This document shows positions 1 to 5,590 of a stretch of 6,097 bases of DNA, one piece after another. Made by a program: the position numbers and the translations under genes. The notes under the pieces are model-generated. The model saw only the letters and a program-made list of their open reading frames with translations, was not told where the DNA came from and searched no databases. This stretch comes from Bacillota bacterium (GTDB taxonomy: Bacteria; Bacillota; Clostridia; Peptostreptococcales; Natronincolaceae), in assembly GCA_023387935.1 (NCBI GenBank), contig JAEWHG010000035.1:1-6097 (forward strand), given 5' to 3'. Every line of letters starts with the position of its first letter. The stretch's first letter is position 1.

Positions 1-404
1 ATTAGTCCGTATAGCGCAATACCTTCTGCAAGAGCAACGAAGATTAAGGCTTTACCCATGATACTAGAATCTTCACTTAAAGCTCCAAGAGCAGCAGAAG
101 CAGCAGAAGCAACGGCAATACCACCACCAATACATGATAACCCTGTAGATAGGGCAGCAGCGATATATCTTAAACCATCAGATGAAGATTGAACAGCAGA
201 TGTTGCTTCACTAGCACCGGCAGCAGAAATAGTACCACTAAATAATAGAATATCTGCAATCACTAAGGTTCCAAAGAAGAAAAATGCATTAGAAATAAGG
301 GCAGCTTTTAGTCCACCTTTTCTCTTTTCGCTTAATAAAAATGCACCGAATGGTATGATAATACTTAACAATAATGTAATTACTAATAAAATTTTAACAG
401 TCAT
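1..404 (-). CDS. ntpK: V-type ATP synthase subunit K (proteolipid rotor ring), 3' end outside the window
   Basis: The proteolipid forms the rotating membrane ring of the V/A-type ATPase and carries H+ or Na+ across the membrane against subunit I. The ATG at 404-402 follows a strong GGGAGGAG ribosome site (418-411). 134 codons are visible, open at the left edge. The visible protein is almost entirely hydrophobic. Segments at about 3-24 and 36-56 form an N-terminal hairpin, followed by an Ala/Ser-rich linker (58-77). The classical c-type hairpin comes next: a Gly/Ala-rich helix (79-107, with GGG at 93-95), a polar loop with ALSEDSS (108-114), and the start of the last helix with VALAEGIALYGL (123-134). 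Glu127 is the expected ion-binding carboxylate. It is the fourth visible gene of the operon, separated from subunit I by 175 nt holding a large palindrome. Family assignment is secure; H+ versus Na+ cannot be decided from what is visible. Confidence 0.93.
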   Translation of the reverse strand, partial: MTVKILLVITLLLSIIIPFGAFLLSEKRKGGLKAALISNAFFFFGTLVIADILLFSGTISAAGASEATSAVQSSSDGLRYIAAALSTGLSCIGGGIAVASAASAALGALSEDSSIMGKALIFVALAEGIALYGL

Positions 405-432
405 AATAGACTCCTCCCAATTAATTTAAGGT

Positions 433-572
433 AATTGTGAAACTCTTTAGTTGTTCTAAATTTATATGCACTTTATACTAATTCCTCCGCTACAACGCTC
501 ATTCCGCTTAACTTCCGCTCCGGAATTGTATAAAATACATATAAATATTCACATTCTAGATGTTTCACAATT
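433..572. repeat. 140-bp imperfect palindrome (MITE-like element or structured intercistronic RNA) between subunits I and K
   Basis: Read directly: 433-443 (aattgtgaaac) is the exact reverse complement of 562-572, with 3 more pairs after a one-base bulge (444-446 with 558-560). Further in, 460-478 pairs with 528-546 over 19 positions, and 480-485 pairs exactly with 522-527 after bulged t479. The only two mismatches in the 19-position stem (469/537 and 471/535) become G-U pairs in RNA of the minus strand, which is the strand of the ATPase transcript. The apical part (486-521) has three copies of tccgct (486, 503, 514) plus a partial copy at 494-499. No T-run follows either end of the stem, so it is not an ordinary intrinsic terminator. 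It sits wholly between the subunit I stop (580-582) and the subunit K ribosome site (411-418). Whether it is a dispersed repeat or an operon-specific RNA structure cannot be told from one copy. Confidence 0.75.
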
Positions 573-579
573 TCTGATA

Positions 580-2481
580 TTATTTTTTCTTATATGGTTT
601 AAATTCTTTTCCAGTACCTCGGTAGAAACGACTAAACATTTCATAATATTCAAGCCTTAATACCTGAATACCTACAATTAAGCCTTCCATTAATGCAACA
701 AATAGATTTCCAATTACTATAACAAATATGTTAGGACTGGCTGTTTCAGCACCAGCAAGTAGCATAACAACCCCCATCATAGCAACATGGCTGAGTGCAA
801 ATGCACCAACACGTAGGAATGATATGGAATTAGTAATATAACTTAATACTACTTCAAATAATTCAAAGATGGATTCTACAAAGAACATTACCTTATTATC
901 AGGAAAAATTTTGGATTTTTTCTTAATAAGATGTGTTAGAGGCTCTTTAAAAAACATAAGTAGTAATGGAATAGCAAAAAATATAGTAAGTATAATTACA
1001 CCAGGTAGGGTTTTGCCTGTGGCAATTAATGCTACGCAAGTCATAGCAGCAGCATAAAAGACTAACCCTGCGACTCCATTAGTATCAAAGAATACTTTTT
1101 CATAATCTTTTGCCTTAATACCATTTATTATATTAATAATCATAGCAATGATGATTAAACATACACCAAAAGCTACTGCAGTAAGTAGTACGGTCATTAC
1201 ATTATCCATAGGATGTAGCCATCCAGGGTGAATTAGATCTTCGAAACCAAATATACTACCGTAAAGGAAACCAAATATAGTGGAGAAAACACCTGCGCAA
1301 GCAATAATGGCGGCAAGGTTCATCTTCTTTACTTTATACAGTATGGCACCACCAATAACTAAGCAAAGTCCTTGCCCAACATCGCCAAACATAATACCAA
1401 AGATGAGGGAATATGTTATAGCAACAAATGAGGTTGGATCTATTTCGTTATAAGCTGGCACGCCATACATTTTGATAAACATTTCAAAGGGTTTAAATAA
1501 CTTAATATTTTTAAGTTTGGTTGGTGTTTTAGTGGTAACGCTCTTATGATCGTCTTCGGACAAACAATACATATTAGGTTCGTTTTGTATATCTTCTAGA
1601 AAATCTACAGAATTTTTTTCTGTAATCCATCCGCACAGGATAAAGTAAAATTCTTTTGTACTAGATACGTTTGTACAAGCGGCCATTTTTCGGACATCGA
1701 AATTCATAGTAAATACACGTAGGGTTTCATGAGCACTGATTATATCTACTGCCATTGCAGATATTTTTTCTTTCATTTGGGCTGATATAGCTTTAATCTC
1801 TTTAACTACAGATTCTAGTTTTTTTGCAATGGTATTATATGCTTCTTCTGGTGTTCCCTCATATTCTGCAGGTATATAGATTCTTTCAAAGTGCATGGAA
1901 GAATAAATAGCATCTATTTTAACCGCTTCTGTGGAAGGAACAAAATACAATCCCCATATATAATTTCTGTCTCTTTCACATTCAAGAAAAAGTGTTGGTA
2001 ATGTGTCATAAATGTACTTTGAGAATTTGTTGTAATACTCATGAGAGATCTTTCCAAAACGGAATTTAATAAATTTAAAGTCTAAAATCTTATTAATGCT
2101 ATAATCTAAATGCCTATAGGGTTTTATTTGCTCTAGTAATTCACATAAGTGATTTCTTTTTGCTTTTAATTCATTTTTCTTTTCTTCTAATTCTTCTAAC
2201 CTATCAACAACTAAGGAGATAAGAGAGGCGGCGTCTTTTGGCGACATTTCTTTTATGGGAGAGGCCTCATGTTTATCTAATTTTTTAACTAGCTCTTCTG
2301 ATTTGTGAAATAATTCTTTATATGGGTTTATTTCAACGAATGGTCTTAAATCATGCACCCCACTAAGTTCTGATAGTGCATTTTCAAGATGTATTTCATA
2401 TTTATTTAAGTAAACACTAACGAAACGATCAAATTCTGATCTTGGTCCAGTAATACTTAAAAATTTCATTTTTTCAATCAA
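580..2481 (-). CDS. ntpI: V-type ATP synthase subunit I (membrane stator, eukaryotic subunit a homologue)
   Basis: 633 residues, a normal length for this family. Subunit I is the membrane stator that provides the ion half-channels next to the proteolipid ring and anchors the peripheral stalks. The N-terminal half (about 1-345) is cytoplasmic. It opens with the family signature around KMKFLSITGP (4-13) and contains charged coiled-coil stretches at about 85-120 and 215-250. The C-terminal half (about 350-610) has roughly eight membrane segments. It includes the signature FGIMFGDVGQGL (361-372) and the segment SISFLRVGAFALSH (552-565). Arg557 there is the expected conserved arginine that interacts with the proteolipid Glu. 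A second conserved stretch, LMEGLIVGIQVLRLEYYEMF, lies at 597-616. The start is TTG at 2481-2479, chosen because GGAGGT (2494-2489) lies 7 nt upstream; the in-frame ATG at 2469 is 19 nt from that site, too far. A 7-codon minicistron ends across this start. Protein identity is very secure. Confidence 0.96.
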   Translation of the reverse strand: MIEKMKFLSITGPRSEFDRFVSVYLNKYEIHLENALSELSGVHDLRPFVEINPYKELFHKSEELVKKLDKHEASPIKEMSPKDAASLISLVVDRLEELEEKKNELKAKRNHLCELLEQIKPYRHLDYSINKILDFKFIKFRFGKISHEYYNKFSKYIYDTLPTLFLECERDRNYIWGLYFVPSTEAVKIDAIYSSMHFERIYIPAEYEGTPEEAYNTIAKKLESVVKEIKAISAQMKEKISAMAVDIISAHETLRVFTMNFDVRKMAACTNVSSTKEFYFILCGWITEKNSVDFLEDIQNEPNMYCLSEDDHKSVTTKTPTKLKNIKLFKPFEMFIKMYGVPAYNEIDPTSFVAITYSLIFGIMFGDVGQGLCLVIGGAILYKVKKMNLAAIIACAGVFSTIFGFLYGSIFGFEDLIHPGWLHPMDNVMTVLLTAVAFGVCLIIIAMIINIINGIKAKDYEKVFFDTNGVAGLVFYAAAMTCVALIATGKTLPGVIILTIFFAIPLLLMFFKEPLTHLIKKKSKIFPDNKVMFFVESIFELFEVVLSYITNSISFLRVGAFALSHVAMMGVVMLLAGAETASPNIFVIVIGNLFVALMEGLIVGIQVLRLEYYEMFSRFYRGTGKEFKPYKKK

Positions 2482-2501
2482 TTATTGCACCTCCATTTCA
2501 T
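2478..2501 (-). CDS. Seven-codon minicistron overlapping the subunit I start (possible translational-coupling leader)
   Basis: In the gap between subunits C and I, an ATG (2501-2499) stands 6 nt after a good GGAGGA ribosome site (2513-2508). It opens the frame MKWRCNN and stops at TGA (2480-2478). That TGA overlaps the TTG start of subunit I (2481-2479) in the arrangement TTGA, and the subunit I ribosome site GGAGGT (2494-2489) lies inside the minicistron. This geometry is typical of stop/start coupling, where a ribosome ending the short frame can reinitiate on the weak TTG. That it is translated is inference. A frame of this length can occur by chance, although two strong ribosome sites in tandem are less expected. 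It is not in frame with subunit I, so it is not a simple N-terminal extension. Confidence 0.4.
   Translation of the reverse strand: MKWRCNN
2489..2494 (-). promoter_or_regulatory. Ribosome binding site that decides the TTG start of subunit I
   Basis: GGAGGT on the minus strand, 7 nt before TTG at 2481. The next in-frame candidate, ATG at 2469-2467, would have a 19-nt spacer and no closer purine-rich match. The TTG start also restores the usual few residues before the KMKF motif of the family. Confidence 0.8.
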
Positions 2502-2546
2502 AATTTGTCCTCCAAGTTTACGCAGCCCTCATTGGGAAAGTACACT

Positions 2547-3581
2547 TTACTGCAATACATATTTAAGAATTTCCAAAGGTTCCAATTTGTACCTAATACA
2601 TTCAAGAGCTGTGGTTAATCTATTTAGTTCATCGCTCTTTTTATTTAGATAATACAAAACTTGGGCCATAGAACTTGGATATTTACTACTGTTTAATTTT
2701 TGAATCCTTAATAAAAGTTGAGAGGAAAAAGATTCCATTACTCCATTGTTATTGGATAAAAACATATCTTTATATGGTGTATTTAATACGATATTCTTAA
2801 ATTCATCCATAGAAGAGGAATCCACTAATTTCTTTAATACATCTGGCTTTAGCTTATAATAGATAGGAATGAGATTTGCATAATAGTCATTTGAATTCAT
2901 ATCAAAAAATCGTTTAGATCGATATAACCACATGATATTTTGTAAATCAATTTCAGTACCTAAACTGGCGGTAAATGCTTTTAAGTTATCGCCCTTTAAC
3001 AATTTGTCTTTTAACTTCCAAGCCTTCTTAAAATAGTAAATATCAAGCTGTATTTCATAATCAAAAGAACTTATATGATTTGAGCTTGATAATCTTGTAA
3101 ACAGATCATAATACTCACTTCCTTTTAAGGCATTAATAAATTCATCCACAGAGGAAATGGATGATAGTGCTTTTGTATTAATTTTTAAATGCTTTTCAAA
3201 AAAGTCCTCAAATAGTGGTATGTCATAATCATGTTCTTTGCTAAATGTTAATTGTAAACAACCTTTTAATATATCTATTTCATAACGAAAAAAAATAAGG
3301 TCAAGTGCTTTTCTTTGAGTCATGTCAGCAAATTGATATATTCTTGCAAAATCTTTATATAATCCATTAATAAAAATACCTTCAATTTGGCTACGATGTA
3401 TATTATTTTCATCTAATCCAGCTAAAAGATTATGATATCCTGGATGATTTTTAAGATAAGAAAAAAAGTCAGAAACAGATTCTAAATTAGATATCTTTTC
3501 ATAATCAGCAAAGTTTATATAATTACTTTCCATGGCTTTAACTTTGGTAATAATCCCACTATAAGTTAATAAATTACCCAT
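2547..3581 (-). CDS. ntpC: V-type ATP synthase subunit C (central stalk/rotor adaptor, eukaryotic subunit d homologue)
   Basis: 344 residues, close to the family's usual 330-350. Subunit C is the funnel-shaped cytoplasmic adaptor that sits on the proteolipid ring and receives the central stalk (D/F), passing rotation to the ring. It has no membrane segment or signal peptide. The sequence is a mostly helical three-repeat-like protein. It carries the family-typical segments YSGIITKVKAME (7-18), RYEIDILKGCL (99-109), GTEIDLQNIMWLYRSKRFF (208-226) and a C-terminal region with ECIRYKLEPLEILKYVL (327-343). The start is ATG at 3581-3579. Its purine-rich ribosome site (AGGCAGGGA, about 3593-3585) overlaps the stop of the upstream stalk gene, whose TAG is 12 nt away, so the two are probably translationally coupled. 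It precedes subunit I by 65 nt. Assignment rests on these motifs and on the operon context. Confidence 0.92.
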   Translation of the reverse strand: MGNLLTYSGIITKVKAMESNYINFADYEKISNLESVSDFFSYLKNHPGYHNLLAGLDENNIHRSQIEGIFINGLYKDFARIYQFADMTQRKALDLIFFRYEIDILKGCLQLTFSKEHDYDIPLFEDFFEKHLKINTKALSSISSVDEFINALKGSEYYDLFTRLSSSNHISSFDYEIQLDIYYFKKAWKLKDKLLKGDNLKAFTASLGTEIDLQNIMWLYRSKRFFDMNSNDYYANLIPIYYKLKPDVLKKLVDSSSMDEFKNIVLNTPYKDMFLSNNNGVMESFSSQLLLRIQKLNSSKYPSSMAQVLYYLNKKSDELNRLTTALECIRYKLEPLEILKYVLQ

Positions 3582-3593
3582 TATTATCCCTGC

Positions 3594-3905
3594 CTAATCA
3601 TTAATTATATTTTGAAATAGTTTATCTATAAGTTCTTTGTGATGTTCATGGAAGTATTGTTCCATGGTATTAATTTGCTTATTACAATCTTCATTTAGTA
3701 AAGCCAGTTCTTTTTCTAAATCTTCATGCACCTTTGATTTCAAAAGATCTATTTTAGCAGTTCTTTCTTTAAGAACAGACTCATTATATTCTAAAATTTG
3801 TTTTTCAAGAGAAGCATTTAATCGCTTTTTTTCTTCGCTTGCTCTATTGACGATTACATCGGCTTTCTCTTCAATATCATATAAATATTGAATAATTTTT
3901 TCCAT
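3594..3905 (-). CDS. V-type ATPase peripheral-stalk subunit, G/H type (coiled coil), first gene of the operon
   Basis: 103 residues with no hydrophobic segment. From about residue 5 to 95 it is a continuous, highly charged, Lys/Glu-rich helix with heptad-like spacing of Ile, Leu and Val. That composition and length match the small subunit (G in bacteria and eukaryotes, H in archaea) that pairs with subunit E to form the peripheral stalk holding the catalytic head to subunit I. The start is ATG at 3905-3903, 7 nt after GGAG (3916-3913). The stop (TAG, 3596-3594) is 12 nt before subunit C. Coiled-coil proteins are poorly diagnostic by sequence, so the function rests mainly on its place as the leading gene of a V-ATPase operon. 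A short E-like stalk protein is the alternative. Exact subunit letter moderate, stalk role good. Confidence 0.8.
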   Translation of the reverse strand: MEKIIQYLYDIEEKADVIVNRASEEKKRLNASLEKQILEYNESVLKERTAKIDLLKSKVHEDLEKELALLNEDCNKQINTMEQYFHEHHKELIDKLFQNIIND

Positions 3906-3930
3906 ATGAAAACTCCGTTTCTTCCAAATT

Positions 3931-3945
3931 TATCATACTATGATA
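3931..3945. promoter_or_regulatory. 15-bp palindrome upstream of the ATPase operon, possible operator
   Basis: Perfect inverted repeat with 7-bp arms and one central base: tatcata, c, tatgata. It lies 26-40 bp upstream of the first ATPase gene's ATG, where a repressor would interfere with transcription of the operon. It is very AT-rich, and its TATGAT could equally be a -10-like sequence. No regulator can be named. Confidence 0.3.
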
Positions 3946-3959
3946 GCCTATATCTTACT

Positions 3960-3986
3960 CCTATATTCAAAAAATGCTACTGTCAA
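3960..3986 (-). promoter_or_regulatory. Candidate promoter of the ATPase operon
   Basis: A perfect TTGACA -35 box reads on the minus strand at 3986-3981. The best -10-like hexamer is TATAGG (3965-3960), only 15 nt away; at the ideal 17 nt there is just TAGGAG. Other AT-rich -10-like hexamers closer to the gene (TATCAT, TATGAT in the 3931-3945 palindrome) are not properly spaced from this -35. A promoter must lie in this divergent region, but its exact position is uncertain. Confidence 0.35.
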
Positions 3987-4094
3987 TATGTAAAAAAATG
4001 AAAGTGGGAATATTGGAAAAATATACATAATAGATAATAAACTTTGTTAATTAGTGATATTGCAATTTTTAAAGGTGAAGATTAAAAAAATAAT

Positions 4095-4122
4095 TTGTCT
4101 AAATAGGGTTCTATGTTATAAT
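4095..4122 (+). promoter_or_regulatory. Promoter of trmB, sigma-A type with extended -10
   Basis: Consensus TATAAT at 4117-4122, preceded by the extended -10 element TG one base away (4114-4115). A 4/6 -35 match, TTGTCT (4095-4100), lies 16 nt upstream. The start of trmB is about 50 bp downstream, and nothing else in the divergent gap resembles a rightward promoter as well. Confidence 0.65.
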
Positions 4123-4172
4123 AAAGTGATAAGATAAAAAGAGTTTAAAATGATAAATTCAGGAGAATTAGT

Positions 4173-4814
4173 ATGAGATTAAGAAATGTTAGAGGTTCAA
4201 AAGACATAATTGCAAAAAATGAGTATGTTGTACATGAGCCAAAAGAATTAAAAGGTAAGTGGAATGAATATTTTGGAAACGATAATCCAATTCACATTGA
4301 AATAGGAATGGGAAAGGGTAGATTTATTATACAGCAAGCAACAATAAATCCTGATATTAATTATATTGGTATTGAAAAATACTCTAGTGTATTAGTCCGT
4401 GCCTTAGAAAAAAGAAGTGAAGTAGAACTAAGCAATTTGTGTTTTATACGTTTTGATGCAGAAGAAATCATGGAGATTTTTAATGAAGATGAAATTTCTA
4501 GAATTTATTTAAACTTTTCTGATCCATGGCCAAAAGAAAGACATGCAAAAAGAAGATTGACATCCAAAGAATTTTTAAGCAAATACGATAAAGTCCTAAG
4601 TAGAGATGGAGAAGTTATCTTTAAAACGGACAACAGGCCATTATTTGAATTTTCATTAGAAGAAGTAGAAAATGCAGGATGGATCTTAAAGAATAGTACC
4701 TTTGATTTACATCACAGTGAGTATATGGAAGGTAATGTTATGACAGAATACGAAGAAAAATTCTCTAGTATGGGAAATCCTATTCATAGACTAGTAGCAT
4801 ATCGAAATAAGTAA
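4173..4814 (+). CDS. trmB: tRNA (guanine-N7)-methyltransferase (m7G46)
   Basis: 213 residues, full family length. TrmB transfers a methyl group from S-adenosylmethionine to N7 of G46 in the variable loop of tRNAs, in the cytoplasm. It is a Rossmann-fold class I methyltransferase. The SAM-binding glycine loop is at HIEIGMGKGRF (41-51), the acidic end of strand 2 at YIGIEKY (64-70), and an Asp-Ala motif at 95-96. The TrmB signature runs NFSDPWPKERHAKRRL (114-129), with Asp117 and the basic tRNA-contact residues. FKTDN (150-154) and TEYEEKF (191-197) complete the set of catalytic/substrate motifs. The ATG at 4173 follows AGGAG (4161-4165) by 7 nt. It has its own promoter and is divergent from the ATPase operon. 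No clear terminator follows, so the small cysteine-rich gene 54 nt downstream may share its transcript. Confidence 0.97.
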   Translation: MRLRNVRGSKDIIAKNEYVVHEPKELKGKWNEYFGNDNPIHIEIGMGKGRFIIQQATINPDINYIGIEKYSSVLVRALEKRSEVELSNLCFIRFDAEEIMEIFNEDEISRIYLNFSDPWPKERHAKRRLTSKEFLSKYDKVLSRDGEVIFKTDNRPLFEFSLEEVENAGWILKNSTFDLHHSEYMEGNVMTEYEEKFSSMGNPIHRLVAYRNK

Positions 4815-4868
4815 CAAAGGACATGATTGCCTAATAAATTATATATATAAGAAAGTTAGGTGATCCCT

Positions 4869-5036
4869 TTGAATAAAAGATTAAAATATCAAATATCAAA
4901 TTATTTTAGCTGTAATTATGATCTAAATCGTAGAGTGTTATGCTTAAAACGATCTTGGGATGAAGTAGAAGCTATTATATGTAAGTGCAACACAGGAAAA
5001 TGTTGCAAAAAAAGAAAAAGAAGATGCTGCAAATAG
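4869..5036 (+). CDS. Small cysteine-rich basic protein of unknown function (55 residues, TTG start)
   Basis: The frame starts at TTG (4869), 5 nt after AGGTGA (4858-4863), and ends at TAG (5034-5036). An in-frame GTG at 4860 is less likely because it overlaps that ribosome site. The 55 residues hold eight cysteines, at 15, 25, 38, 40, 45, 46, 53 and 54. Six of them fall in the last 18 residues as CxC, CC and CC set in Lys/Arg-rich sequence (KKRKRR at 47-52). There is no signal peptide or membrane helix. The N-terminal part has a short mixed region (KRSWDEVEAIIC, 27-38). The cysteine spacing suggests metal binding (zinc or another soft metal) or a redox-active/disulfide protein, while the basic tail suggests nucleic-acid contact. 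All of that is inference; I do not recognise the family. It lies between trmB and thioredoxin on the same strand. That it is a gene rests on the ribosome site, the non-random Cys pattern and the otherwise empty gap. Confidence 0.6.
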   Translation: MNKRLKYQISNYFSCNYDLNRRVLCLKRSWDEVEAIICKCNTGKCCKKRKRRCCK

Positions 5037-5101
5037 TATGACTTAAGATAATATATGTATAGGATACAGCAATATAAGAAAATCTATATATGATAACAGT
5101 A

Positions 5102-5136
5102 TTGACATGAGTGATAAAATAAAATAATAATATACA
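5102..5136 (+). promoter_or_regulatory. Candidate promoter of thioredoxin gene
   Basis: A perfect TTGACA -35 lies at 5102-5107. The -10 region is AT-rich and ambiguous: TAATAA sits at the ideal 17-nt spacing (5125-5130), while TAATAT (5128-5133) and TATACA (5131-5136) fit the consensus better but are spaced 20-23 nt away. The position, 20-55 bp before the thioredoxin start, makes independent transcription of trxA likely. Confidence 0.5.
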
Positions 5137-5156
5137 ATTTAGAAGGAGGAATTATC

Positions 5157-5474
5157 ATGGCACATAAGTTTAATGACAATAATTTTGAGGCAGAAGTTCT
5201 TTTGGCAAAAGAATTAGTAGTGGTTGATTTTTATGCTGACTGGTGTGGTCCTTGCAAAATGATGGGACCAATTATCGAGGAGGTAGCGAGTGAATTAGAA
5301 GGTGAAGTAAAGATAGGAAAACTTAACGTTGATGATTCACCAAGTACAAGTGCTAAATATAGAGTAATGTCTATACCTACCATATTATTTATTAAAGATG
5401 GTGAAGTTGTAGATACAATTGTAGGTGCAATTTCTAAAGATAAATTAATTGAGAAGATAGGCGAGCATAAATAA
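5157..5474 (+). CDS. trxA: Thioredoxin
   Basis: 105 residues, the usual size of a bacterial thioredoxin. It reduces disulfides in cytoplasmic proteins and is itself recharged by thioredoxin reductase, which is not in this window. The single thioredoxin fold is complete: the strand VVVDFYADWCGPC (21-33) with the classical WCGPC active site (Cys30 and Cys33), the buried Asp24 that assists catalysis, Pro38 in the following helix, and the cis-proline motif SIPT (Pro74). The strand FIKDGEVVDTIVGA and a closing helix KDKLIEKIG end the domain. The ATG at 5157 has a near-perfect AAGGAGG ribosome site (5143-5149) 7 nt upstream. It probably has its own promoter and is followed by an intrinsic terminator at 5504-5533, so it appears to be a single-gene transcript or the last gene after trmB and the Cys-rich gene. 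Confidence 0.97.
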   Translation: MAHKFNDNNFEAEVLLAKELVVVDFYADWCGPCKMMGPIIEEVASELEGEVKIGKLNVDDSPSTSAKYRVMSIPTILFIKDGEVVDTIVGAISKDKLIEKIGEHK

Positions 5475-5503
5475 GAAATAATAAGATATATTTATATTGA
5501 TGG

Positions 5504-5533
5504 AAAGCGAAGGGTGTAGGTTCTTCGTTTTTT
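5504..5533 (+). terminator. Intrinsic terminator after trxA
   Basis: An A/T-flanked hairpin with core cgaag (5508-5512) and cttcg (5523-5527) around a 10-nt loop. It extends outward by a G-T pair (5507/5528) and three A-T pairs (5504-5506 with 5529-5531). The T6 run 5528-5533 follows the core directly. It lies 30 nt after the trxA stop. A further complementary pair, gatgg (5499-5503) with ccatc (5539-5543), could enclose it. Confidence 0.65.
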
Positions 5534-5554
5534 CCTAACCATCTTAATGTTTTG

Positions 5555-5563
5555 TGATAAAAT
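5555..5563 (+). promoter_or_regulatory. Possible extended -10 promoter for the last gene
   Basis: TGaTAAAAT: an extended -10 TG one base before TAAAAT (5/6 match to TATAAT), 27 nt before the ATG at 5591 and just after the terminator. No recognisable -35 lies 16-18 nt upstream, so the call depends on the extended -10 alone. Confidence 0.4.
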
Positions 5564-5590
5564 CAAATAAATAGAAATAGGAGTGATTTT

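Noticed and set aside
433..572. Reading the palindrome as an intrinsic terminator between subunits I and K
   Set aside because: Neither side of the stem is followed directly by a T-run, and subunit K has a strong ribosome site with no obvious promoter of its own in the remaining gap.
466..660. Plus-strand open frame of 64 codons
   Set aside because: It covers the palindromic element and the antisense of the subunit I 3' end, has no ribosome site, and its composition is that of reverse-complemented AT-rich sequence.
869..1057. Plus-strand open frame of 62 codons
   Set aside because: Entirely antisense to membrane segments of subunit I, with no ribosome site; a shadow of the real gene.
2467..2469. 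ATG as the start of subunit I
   Set aside because: It is 19 nt from the GGAGGT site, whereas the TTG at 2481 is 7 nt away and gives the usual N-terminal length.
3664..3891. Plus-strand open frame of 75 codons, Ser/Phe-rich
   Set aside because: Antisense to the coiled-coil stalk gene; the Ser/Phe/Leu richness is the expected mirror of Lys/Glu codons.
3906..4172. RNA gene, riboswitch or CRISPR in the divergent gap
   Set aside because: Apart from the promoters and the 15-bp palindrome the gap is simple AT-rich sequence with no repeats of array type and no recognisable riboswitch core.
4827..4851. Promoter directly in front of the Cys-rich gene (TTGCCT with TATATA/TATAAG)
   Set aside because: The spacers are only 9-13 nt; no properly spaced pair was found, so read-through from trmB is more likely.
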